A DNA stretch of 64,000 nt from Lasiosphaeris hirsuta (Eukaryota > Ascomycota > Sordariomycetes > Sordariales > Lasiosphaeriaceae): positions 310,001 through 374,000 of the forward strand of contig JAUKUA010000001.1 of assembly GCA_030549175.1 (NCBI GenBank), written 5' to 3'. This document shows positions 54,621-64,000 of the stretch, in pieces; within the stretch, counting starts at the first letter, position 1; every line of letters starts with the position of its first letter. The notes below the pieces were generated by a model that worked only from the letters and a program-made list of their open reading frames with translations, was not told the origin of the DNA and did not search any database. Position numbers and translations under genes: made by a program.

Positions 54621-56591
54621 ATGCGTCTTCCAAATCTTGTCGGCACTCTTTCGCTGCTGATTTCAGCAGGCTTGACGCGAGCTGGGAGGCTGCTTCTAAA
54701 GAAAGAGATACCCTCCGGCCACTCTGTGACAAGGAGATACACAGATCATCATTTTCTCGAATCGTCGGCCACTATCAGGGATAGTCCCATTATCAGCGAA
54801 GAGACTCTCTTTATCCCAAGCGCATCCAAGGAGGGGTCTATTATCACTTGAACTTTGCCTATGCGACTATCGACCCTGTCAAGTTTCAAGTCCGATCTCG
54901 CCACCCTACAAGGACAAAAACCTGATCGAGGGATTGGTGTTCATGAAGCGAATGTCCGGCGAGACAAGGGTTTTTATCGCCATTGGTGGTTTGTCGTTCA
55001 ACGACCCTGACGCGGAAACGGCGACCACGCTCTCCGACATTGCACAGGGCGAAGACAACCAGAGGGCGTGTATCTCATCGCTGATCAGCTTCCTCGCCAC
55101 ATATGGATTCGATGGTGTGGATATTAACTGGCGGTATCCGACTCGAGGCGGACGCCCTGACGATTTTGAGAACTTCCCAGGTTCTTGGAAAACCTCAGGA
55201 TGGCATTGAGAGAAATAGGCGGCCGTGATGGTCGGAGTGTTGTTCTTCCCATGAATCACTGTTTGTCTGCTCCTGTTCCCCGGCCACATACGCGGTTGTA
55301 CTTTGACACTGACTTTAATAGTATCTCTTGCGGCTAGGGGAGCTGCAACAGTTTGATGTGAAAAGCTTCAGTCGCATGTGGACTTCTTTCGTAGGTGGAC
55401 TTCTTCAACGTGTGGGTTGACTGTCAGCATCTCCTGATGATTCAAGGCTGACAATTCCTAGCCTTACGTATGATCCACACCAAACGTCGGACCTCCTGGA
55501 TGGGCGGTCAGGCCCGTTCCTCAACGCTCACAGCAATCTCACCGACATCGAAAGTGGCCTGAACCTACACTTGATTGCTGGAATCACTCCCGAGAAAGTC
55601 GTCATGGGTCTGCCCTTCTACGGCCGGGGGTTCACTGCCGAAAGCCCAAACTGCTTGAGTCCCGGCTTTACCTGTGTCTTCTGAGGTCCGCGCCTGGAAA
55701 ATGGAGCAAGGAAATAGGCACTTAACGTATCCTGAAATTGTCACCCTACTGAAATACATACCTAGTTCGACAACTACCCTATACCGCGAGGCCGCAGGCA
55801 AAGTCTTGATCTACGACAAAGACTAATGGATTGCATATGACAACGAAAGAGACAATCGCTATAAAGGTCGACTTTGCCAAGTCTAGTTGTTTGGCCGGAA
55901 TGATGGTGTGGCCGATTACTGATGTCTTGACGACAGGTAACTTGTCTATGGCACTTAGCTCGGTGGCGCTCGGGCTTTTGTCAGTGAGCGCACCGAGCCT
56001 CTCCTTAAACGCGTCAAGTTATACGCACAATGCCAGTGGGGAGACTGGGGCAGCAAGTGCGGAGAAAATAGTCTTGCTCCTACTCACATCGCTGACTCCT
56101 GGTCTGGGAGTGGCGGCCCGGAGTGCCCAGAAGATGCACAGCGTCCCTTAGTAGCTGTGATCAAGGTAACGACTTGGTTGACCCCCCTCAACTGGTCATG
56201 ACAAAACTGAGAGTGGTATCACGACATAGGGAAGGGCCTGAGAGACTCCGGCAGTTGCAAGCCGGGGTGCCCAGGGAACAAGGTGCGCGTCGCCATGGAC
56301 ACTGATCCGAGCGAGTGCGTGGCTGGTGCGCGGGCAAGATGTTGCGAGTACAAGGCGGAGACGGCTGGGGGCGCGCCCGAGCTGGATCTCAAGATATTCA
56401 AGGACGCCCTGAAATCATACCTTGCCAACCCGGGCTGTTCACCAGACACGAAAGCCGCCTTTCGCGAGGGAGATATGGTGTGGTTTTTCAAACCCGAGTT
56501 TGTGGAACAACGAGAAGCACCCGACTCGAAAGAGCCGCGCATGGCCGAGCCTGAAAAATTGAAAATGGAAGTCACAAACGGCGGCCAATGA
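54621..56591 (+). pseudogene. GH18 subgroup C chitinase pseudogene
   Basis: From ATG 54621 a signal peptide is followed by broken but ordered GH18 pieces: VKFQVRSDL-region, NLIEGLVFMKRMSGETRVFI and AIGGLSFNDPDAETATTLSD, the catalytic strand FDGVDINWRYPT, then HLIAGITPEKVVMGLPFYGR and GFTAESPNCLSPGFTCVF-stop, YREAAGKVLIYDKD-stop-WIAYDN, and a final VAMDTDPSECVAGARARCCE to 56591, which is the C-terminal extension of subgroup C (killer-type) chitinases. The active-site DxxDxDxE reads DGVDINWR: the last Asp is Asn and the catalytic Glu is Arg, so it cannot act as a hydrolase. There are also frameshifts and TAA/TGA stops at likely CAA/CGA codons. Normal size of the family exceeds 1000 residues; the LysM part is not in this gene but in its neighbour. 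Confidence 0.8.
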
Positions 56592-57329
56592 TGTGGCATA
56601 GGGTACCTGGAAAGGAAGGCCCGATTGCCGAAGAACAGTGCATATGTGACAAGTCGTCTCTTCCAAGTGTCACAATGTGCTCTTTTTCAGCCAACGCACT
56701 TGCCGGGTGCAAACAAAAGTTCTTGACGTTTCCAAAGTCTCGGTGATTCGTGCGATGCCAGAACAAGCGCTGCATTGGGCAGAATTTAGACTCGTCGTTG
56801 TGCGGCTGAATCCCAAAGATGTCTCGGGTCGTTTGCTGGGTCCCGTCAATCCGGATTCTCAAGATATAAAGACTTTTTTTATTTATTTTTTTATTTATTT
56901 TTTTAATCTACAGCACGGCAGGTCCAGCAAGTGGGGCCCCTGCATACCAGTTTGAGTTGTTTCGCGAATCGAGGCTTCCGTGCATGCGAGGCCAATTTCC
57001 AGTCAACTTGGAGACTCTTCAGGCAAAAGTGCGGGGCCCCTTATACAGACCCCGATGCAGGCCACTTATAACAGAGTCCGTGTGTTGACAGGGTCGTGGC
57101 TGTATTAGCCGGGCACCGCACCCGGCTCCGTCCCGCGTCCATTTGTGACGACAGATGAGGTGATTCCCCCGTTCCGATTCACCCAAGCGGGGACACGGCA
57201 TCTCGACCATGATATAAAGACGTGGAGACTGCACCCCCTAGCGCTTCCCGAGCACTGGAACCCAAGTGCTGCCAGCCCGGCATTGAAGTTCAAGTTTTGT
57301 TACTAGCCAATCATCATTAAAGCCTCAAA
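56592..57329. promoter_or_regulatory. Spacer and promoter of the DUF3237 gene
   Basis: A TATA box (tataaa, 57213-57218) sits 112 bp before the ATG and is a good core-promoter candidate. 56873-56903 holds an AT-only run of tttttattta units. No gene otherwise. Confidence 0.5.
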
Positions 57330-57903
57330 ATGCTCGCACTCCCGCTTGCCGTCTTGGCCTTTGCCGCCAGCGTCATTGCCGACCCGAAGCCTCCCCCTCT
57401 GACCTACCTGTACAGCGTGAACCTCACCTTCGCGCCGACCATTACCATAGGCTCCGTTCCCTCTGGCAGCCGTGATCTTCTGCCCATCTCAGGTGGCGCC
57501 TTTACGGGACCCAAGTTCTCTGGTAGGGATGACGTGCCTGATTCCAAGACCCAGAACTGACACGACATATAGGCAAGGTCGGGAGCGGTCTCGACTGGGG
57601 TCTCACGGATTCCAAGGGCATCTTCAGCCCTGATGCGCTCTACACGCTCATTACCAACGACAACGCCACCGTCTTGGTCTTTGAGAAGGGCCATGCCCCC
57701 AACGTGCACATTCTGTTTGAGACGGCCAGCCCCAAGTACTCTTGGTTGAATGCCGTTGTCGCTTATGCGACAGGAGGGCCTTCGGATGCGGGAGTGTCCC
57801 TGGACGTTTGGCAGGTATGTTGACGAGAAGAGTCACGGCTCAATAGCCCGAGTCCGGTGGTGGTGCAAGGCAGGGTGCTAACGCTCAACAGCTTGGAAGT
57901 TAG
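57330..57903 (+). CDS. Secreted DUF3237-family small protein
   Basis: Three exons: 57330-57522, 57573-57814, 57892-57903; the last codes only LGS and the stop. Introns are 50 and 77 nt with GTAGGG/GTATGT donors and TATAG/AACAG acceptors; phases match. 148 residues. The first 18 (MLALPLAVLAFAASVIA) form a signal peptide. The rest is one DUF3237 beta-barrel: YLYSVNLTFAPTITIGSVPS, DLLPISGGAFTGPKFSG, GSGLDWGLTDSKGIFSPDAL and YTLITNDNATVLVFEKGHA. DUF3237 proteins are small barrels of unknown function, common in fungi and bacteria and sometimes in metabolite clusters. Confidence 0.82.
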
Positions 57904-58446
57904 AAGCGGCTTGGCAAGTTGTGGGCATGCCCAGTGCCTCGGGTCCCTGAGGTGTGGCTAAGCAGCCAAAATGGTCTGGGAACTTTGTTGAGGCGGATGC
58001 CTGGGATCGAGAGCTTGTTTCGGTTGTACAATACAAAAACTTTTTCCAAAATTCCCGCAACGTAACAACAAGTTTGCTGCCCGGATGTCCTACTGCATGT
58101 CTCACCGCCGCTCGTGGAGCTTGCACTCCCTCTGCTCCAAAGAACCCATGAGTATTACAGCACTGATGAGCCACCAGTCACGGCCTTTCAGAGATGTTAT
58201 GTATCGGGTGTACAATCCAACTCCTGTTTGTTTGTTAGCGTGGGACTTGATTAGGCCCTGGAGAGAAGTCCACGCGTTGACAGACAACCCAAGCCTAATT
58301 TTACCTCTGAGGTAATGCAATCGGATATCACACTCACTTTCTCAGCCATTGAGCTAACAATTGGCTTCGCCTGCATCCCTCGTTGCTGGGGTAGTAATAC
58401 TCTTGTCATTATCTATACTGTTCTATAAACATGGCTTACAAGGACT
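57904..58446. other. Convergent intergenic region
   Basis: 3' flanks of the DUF3237 and glutathione-transferase genes. Nothing coding is supported. Confidence 0.4.
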
Positions 58447-59280
58447 CTACTTGGCTGCCTGAGCCTTCTTGGCCTTGCTCTTCATGTGTGCAGCAACCAT
58501 CTCCTCATCCCAGCTCCCTGTCAGACTGGGGTGTGTGATTGCCTGCTTGGCCCACTTGTCAAAGACGGGCGCCTTCGCGGCCAGGTCTGCCAGGAGGCTC
58601 TCGGGCAGAAGGCCAACCTTGGGCAAGAGGTAGGCGCGGAGGAGGAAGGGTCCCAGCAAGATCTTTGAGGGGTTAGCTGGGAGATGCCAAGGAAAGGAAT
58701 AGGTGGCAAGATGGAAGGCGCGCCTATTACCTCGGCGAGGGTCAGCCTGCTGGATCCGGCAAAGAAGGGAGCGGCATCGGCGAGGAGGGGGTCAAGCTCG
58801 GTGGCGGCTGCATCGACGTAGTTTGCGAGGGCGGCAGTGCGGTCCTCGTCCGACTTGGCCTGCTGGACCTTCATGAAGGCGGAAGCGACCTTTTGGAAGT
58901 ACGTCTGGACGAAGGAGGTGATGCGCTGCTGCGTGGCCTCCCTGGCGGAGTCGGCGGGAGCGGGGAGCAGGGTGGAGGGGAAGGCGTCTGCGAGGAAGGT
59001 GGCGATTTCGGCCGACTCGGTGATGATGTCCCCATTGTACGAGAGCGCGGGGACCTGGCCCTTGGGGTTCACCAAGAGGTACTCGGGCGTCCGCGGCTGG
59101 GTGAGGTCGACGATCTCGGCCTCATATGGCAGCTGCAGCTCGCCGAGGGCGATGTGCACACGCTGAGACCCTGCGGTGCCTTGTTAGTCGTGAACAGTGA
59201 GTCAAGGCAGAGAGAGAGAGAGAGATAAACTTACATGGCGACGAGGGGTTGGTGTAGAGCTTGATGGTGGGGGCGGCCAT
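58447..59280 (-). CDS. Glutathione S-transferase
   Basis: Three exons: 59280-59235, 59170-58731, 58662-58447, giving 233 residues with matching phases. The N-terminal thioredoxin-like domain has KLYTNPSSPWSQRVHIAL (active-site Ser/Cys region spliced across intron 1), LVNPKGQVPALSYNGDIITE with the cis-proline and the Glu/Ser pair that binds glutathione, and the helical domain includes TSFVQTYFQKVASAF and SSRLTLAEVLLGPFLLRAYL (N-capping box of helix 6). It conjugates glutathione to electrophiles in the cytosol, in detoxification or stress defence; fungal relatives are close to the omega/Ure2-like type. A T27/A27 tract lies 53 bp upstream of the ATG. Confidence 0.92.
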
Positions 59281-59332
59281 TGTGATGGAACGATAAGTTT
59301 GATGCGAAGGAGGCACTACCCATTATCGCTTC

Positions 59333-59359
59333 TTTTTTTTTTTTTTTTTTTTTTTTTTT
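59333..59359. promoter_or_regulatory. Poly(dA:dT) tract, 27 bp, upstream of GST gene
   Basis: A pure T27 run on the plus strand, 53-79 bp upstream of the GST start. Such tracts keep nucleosomes away in fungal promoters; function here is inferred. Confidence 0.6.
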
Positions 59360-60364
59360 GGAAGCAGGCTGTTATATGCCAAAGTCTCAATTACATTCTG
59401 AGGCCTCAAGCCTGAGAAAACGGGCTCCATGGGGGCTCAGGTGGGGGGTCGGGTCGTAGCCTGCACCCGAGAGCCGGCCAAGGCCATAAACAACCACTGT
59501 AGCTGCCTTGATCAGGACACGAAAACAATTTCAGGAGACGTGCAGCCCGAACAACCAGGCATCTACGTACCGTCCGAGAGGCAGGACCGGAGCCAAGTTT
59601 CGAAGACGAGACGCATTAGAGCGGCGATAGCCGCCGGACCGGATCGGCAGTGGAGCCCCCCCGGGCCATTGTTGCGCGACCCGGAGCAATCGAAGTGGCT
59701 TCGGGCGATTGGGAGCATCGGGACGTTGGACGCTGAGGTGTGATGGGGCAATTGAGGCGTGTCGGGCAATTGGCCCTAGTCCGGGCAATTATTAATACCA
59801 CGAGCCGGCAAGGGGACAATTTCTTTTTCCCAAGGTAACCCTTACCGATGCTGAACCTGAACCCTGGGCAGGGCAAAATCTGCGGAGATGACGTCATTGA
59901 AGTCGAAATGTGTGAATGCGTGTGGACAGCACTGACGGATAACTACTAGTATGCGCATGCATACAAAGCCACCGAAGATGATGCTGCACACATGCTGCCG
60001 TAGGTGCATACGCGCCGCCCTATCCGAGCCAAGTTGTTCTTGAGATATTACCACTTACCTCTCTCTCAGCTCACCTCAGCCAAGTATCGGTTGGGGCGAA
60101 GCTGATTAATAATCTGAAACCTGACGGACCCCAGCTCAAGTAGGGCAGGCTGGGGTACATAGTTGTAGAGTACGGAGAGTATGACCCGCGACCTGCCTGC
60201 ATAAGACTCCACTCCGTACGACGTGGCATAATTTACTCGGGGCTTGTTTGGGCAACCTCAGATGTTGACGGGAACGTGCGGCTTTCCCATACACTTATAG
60301 ACTGACTTCTCTATCTGTTGATGGGATGTGGGGTGTTCGCCCAAAGGTTTAGGCGTGCCAAGGT
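59360..60364. other. Intergenic region
   Basis: No gene or RNA supported; cgggcaatt units recur near 59705-59790 (tcgggcgattg, tcgggcaattg, tccgggcaatta). Confidence 0.4.
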
Positions 60365-61901
60365 TTAATAGGACTGGCCTGAACTAAAAGTGCGGGCCTT
60401 GAACCCGTTCTTCTTCCCTTGTGGATTGTCGGCATCCTCCATCTGGTACTTGATGACCAGCGCCACTACCAAGTTGCTGCTGGAATGCAGCCTCTTCGTG
60501 ACGGCCAGCTTTCCCGCGCTATCCTTGACCGTGTCAATCATGTCCAGCAGCTCAGCGAGCTCCATTTCTCTTTCGTTGACCAGCTGAAGCAGACCGAGGT
60601 CCCGCGAGCGAGCGACCGCTTCGGCCTCGGGATCGACCGTGCTCCCCGGCTCCGGGAGCAGGTGCGCAGTCGGGATCAGCATGATGGCATTACTGGCTCT
60701 GAGAATGTCACGGTGCAGTTGCAACTCAGCCAGCACTGTACTCGACGAGTTGGACGGCAGATGAACGATATAAACATCAGCATCCGTCGTCGTCTGCCTC
60801 GAGCCGAGTGTGCGGGCCGCAACCGTGATGTGGGGGCTGAGGTCGGCGTCGAAGGTCGGCGCAGCCCGGGCAAGCTTCAGGAGTGGCCTGAGCTGGCGCC
60901 GGTGCGATGTTTCTAGCGAGGCAGGGTCGATGAGCTGCACCACGAAGCGGAGGTTGGGATACAGCTCGGCAAGTTTCCGAGCCGTCGCCGTCGAGTGCGC
61001 CCCTACTTCCACCACGCATGCCTGGCTGATGTTGGACCAGCAGAGCTGCTTCAGGACGTCAGCGAAGCCGTCCATGACATGCAGTCCGGCTGCGTATTGC
61101 AGATAAGCAGAATACTGCCGGCTCAGCCGGGGGTTCTGCTCGCACGCAATGTGAAACGGCGTCCAGGTGTTGAGAGCCAGGTCGTAGGCACTCGGGTGAG
61201 TCCCCTTGACGGAATTTGCGTCCGTGATGGCCATGTTCAGAGCCGCAGGTGCTGCAGACTCGGCCATGAACATGGCTGCATCGAGTAAAAGAGGGTTGCT
61301 GAAGAATGGGTCCGACAAAGCCGTGTCTGCTTTCCGCGAGTTAGCTCCATCTCAACAAGGTAGTTTTGGGATTCAACTCACGGCCAACATGGCCTCGCGG
61401 GTCTTCTTTGAGGAAGCCCCCTGTCGCTGTCAGGCGCACCACACGGCAGAGTTGGGTCTCTTCGACGCCGGCGAGATTGGCAACGTCTTTTATGGGAACA
61501 CTCCCTATTCTAGGGATACATGCCAGGATCTGAGTTTTCCCCAGCCACCGCAGGCAGGCTAGCATTTCGGTCTGACATGGCAGCATGACCAGTTAGTTAT
61601 TAGCTCCCATGTCGGCCGTAATAAGCTGGCCCGATTGGGAAGAAGCTGCGTAATTACGCACCTGGCTCGCGAGATGCTCCAGAAATTCTGTAGGCGCGCA
61701 CACCAGCGTCTTGATCCTGGCAATGTGCGAAAGAACGCCCTTGCGGGCTTGGTTCACCTCGTCTGGATTTTGCGTATCGATAATCGGCCGGCTAGCCGAA
61801 TTTGCTCGAAACTCATTGCTTCGGATGATGTGGCGGGCGAGGTCTTGAACAGCGGTTCCCAGCTCCGAGGCATGGTATTCTAATTCTTGCAAGCTGTCCA
61901 T
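60365..61901 (-). CDS. O-methyltransferase-like protein (COMT-type fold), divergent active site
   Basis: Three exons: 61901-61662, 61571-61382, 61326-60365, giving 463 residues; introns of 90 and 55 nt, phases match. The layout is that of fungal secondary-metabolism O-methyltransferases: an N-terminal dimerisation part, a winged helix (IKDVANLAGVEETQLCRVVR, GGFLKEDPRGHVGHT), and a Rossmann domain (SNISQACVVEVGAHSTATAR, LYPNLRFVVQLIDPASL). Motif I, usually VDVGGGxG, reads VVEVGAHST, and the usual HDWxD catalytic region reads VHLPSNSSSTVL: the His is kept but the Trp-x-Asp is lost. It may therefore have weak or altered activity, or act as a partner subunit. No polyketide or peptide synthase is in this window, so no cluster can be claimed. 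Confidence 0.75.
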
Positions 61902-64000
61902 GATGATATATCTGACTTTGCGGGCCGCGAGCTAGGAAGCAGAATGGTAGATCATAAATAGCGTGGGTTTATTTATGTACCAGGACTTACGCGCATTAGA
62001 TCGGGTTGGAGTGTGATTGAGCGACGTTCAACCACCCCGGTCGGTTCCGAATCGCATACTGTGTGGCATGTGCTAGTGCTACACAGCGAAGGGTTCCATG
62101 CACGCTGAGGTGTGAATTGCTTCCATGCTCCGTGGAGACAGCACATGTAACAAGCACTGCAGCTTACATTGTATGTGCGCTGCTTAGAGTCGGCATTGCC
62201 AATTCTCCATGTCCGGAACCCTCTGTATCCACCAAGATACGAGTACGATTGTCGTTCCTTTCATGGCCCATCCTCGCTGGAACAGGGTCAGAAGGCCCCT
62301 CCCCCCTCTGCATCGGTAGCTAAGGTTTTCGCCATGCCCGAAGACAGGGGGCTCTTTGCTTGGCCATGCACTCCTAGCGCAACGTGAGCATTACGGATTG
62401 CTTTGGTCGCGGGTATGACACGCCGACAAAAGATAACCTGTAGATACTCACCCCTTCCCATGCCGACCGCTCATGGAAGGGATTGCCAGGCAAAGCTGCC
62501 AGATCTTGGTGCAGGCTTCAGTGTTTGGCTGTGGAAAATATAAGTACCTAGGGTATAGATATGTATGGCCCTTTTAATTTACCATCCTAGCCCTGCTCTG
62601 AGTGATTAGGCATTGGCGAATCACCAGCGAGATTATCGTTGCATTGTGCATGCGTAGCTGCATCCAAATCAGGCTTTGGTCAAGGTTTTCGGAACTCGCC
62701 GATGACATGGCAATCCTGCAGATGGATATCCTTCTATCTGTATGTGGGGCGTTGGCGAACCGATAACATGGAAAAATGTCGGCGAAAATGCCCCGAAGAT
62801 GCTTGAACCCCATCCGGGTTGGCTGGGCCATGTGCATGAATGTACCTCCCCCTTTGAGTTGTAGCTCGCAATACTACTACTGCACACAAACGGACCCGCG
62901 GCCAGGGTCTGTGTCGTGCTCCTCCGAGGTTGGGTCCTTCAGGCACCTTGCTGGCAAAAGGTCCACATTGCAACCCGGGAATCTTATCAATTTCGGCCTC
63001 CAGCGACCAGGATCAGCGTGCCCGAGATGCAGAGTGCAGAGCCCATTCCTGCCGCCGTTCTGGCATCTCTCTTGGCATCACCGTTGTTGGCGTGGGCAAC
63101 CCCGCACGCCGACGAAATCCGCCGCCCGGTTGGTTCCGTTTTGGGTTTGTTATTCCAAGTCAGCGCCCCTATACTTGCTCTATTCATTATACCTGTTACA
63201 GACCCGGCTTCACCTAGATACCCCAACAGTGTAGTATACCTAGCAGCAGACGAAACACAGAATTAATGTAACCCAAAAGCTAGAAGAAGTGTGCTTTGTG
63301 GTGAGGTGCGCAGTGTAACCAAGGCAATGGCAGCGGGGCGAACCCCTTCTGTAAATCTGCTGGGGCTCTGGTTCCCTAGGTAATGGAGATGCCAATAACT
63401 CGCATACATTTGCATTGCAGCTTGTGGCTTGTCGAGTGCTGTCCTTCCTGTCACCTGCCCCTCGAGCTACTTGCTACTTGCGCCTCGACGGATTTGCCTG
63501 GAGCTGCGGATAGTCTATGACACTCCGCCATTGGCGACCGGAGCTGGGCTGGAGCGGGCGGAACGCGGTGCGGCTCGCCCGTTGGGATTCTTGGTGTGGC
63601 GGTCCGCGCGGGATTGAAACGAATCGGTGATGTACCTGTAACTTGGCAGATTTGCATGACAATCAGAAACGAGTTATGTAATGAGGTTAGGTGCTCATTC
63701 CCACACGTGTCGCGCGGGCTGTCAACGATTGGCGTCCCCTGAATTGGCGATGATCTTCAGTGGAGTGTCTGCTGCTGCAAGCGAAAGATTGCGGTTCTGG
63801 TGTAGAAGTTGTCCTGGTGAAACTAATTGCCTAGTCGTGGGGGTCGTCCTCAGGCACGGTCACAGGACAAATCCGCTTGCTGGATCTAGATCTTTTGTCG
63901 ATGCGGTGCGATTCGGTGCGATGCGATCGCTGAACTACCGCTGCTGCGAACCTGCCTGGCTGTAGTTCCTTGGGCTCCAGGCCCACAGCTCCCACTATTT
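61902..64000. other. Gene-poor right end
   Basis: 2.1 kb without a supportable gene. Frames up to 152 codons (62776-63234) are open but have no motifs or splice support. 62440-62640 is somewhat AT-rich; 63895-63930 repeats gcggtgcgattcggtgcgat as a short tandem. Confidence 0.4.

Noticed and set aside
62776..63234. 152-codon frame at the right end
   Set aside because: Low-quality sequence with no motif and competing frames; not called as a gene.

Overview
This is a window of nuclear DNA from a filamentous ascomycete (Pezizomycotina, most likely a Sordariomycete; I do not commit to a genus). The evidence is short 48-128 nt introns with GT/GC-AG ends and CTRAC-like branch sites, typical fungal families (DUF3292, DUF3237, HET, NACHT, SesB-like esterase, subgroup C chitinase with LysM partner, PAQR, GH30, secreted SET protein), no operons, and transposon copies full of C-to-T type stop codons as left by repeat-induced point mutation (RIP).

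Layout. 0-10 kb: a partial unknown gene, a truncated phosphotransferase, LTR relics, a polytopic membrane protein, a PAQR receptor, a dead P450 and a small membrane-protein gene. 10-18 kb: repeat land with two complete but RIP-killed Pot2/Fot1-like (pogo) DNA transposons lying 24 bp apart. 18.8-45 kb: an accessory island rich in self/non-self recognition type genes: a patatin-like phospholipase with a C-terminal zinc-finger-like tail, a dead SNF2-like gene, a SesB-NACHT (NLR-like) gene, two coiled-coil paralogues starting right beside it, several broken genes, two further stand-alone SesB-like esterases in head-to-head orientation, and a broken HET gene. 45-64 kb: a more ordinary gene-dense stretch (DUF3292 membrane protein, SET protein, GH30 glycosidase, LysM protein beside a dead GH18 chitinase, DUF3237 secreted protein, glutathione transferase, O-methyltransferase-like protein).

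The most interesting part is the island at 25-42 kb. The NLR-like gene joins an esterase domain to a NACHT ATPase, has no recognisable repeat sensor domain, and ends in a cysteine-rich CaaX box (CCIL), suggesting a prenylated, membrane-held NLR. The three SesB-type domains share intron positions in a pattern that makes the NLR gene carry the full set and the two stand-alone genes subsets. One stand-alone esterase carries a roughly 140-residue methionine/glycine/proline/glutamine-rich low-complexity tail. Two paralogous coiled-coil genes sit next to the NLR, the first sharing its promoter region.

Gene models are hand-spliced from the sequence; exon coordinates are in the evidence fields. Functions come from motif recognition, without database searches.
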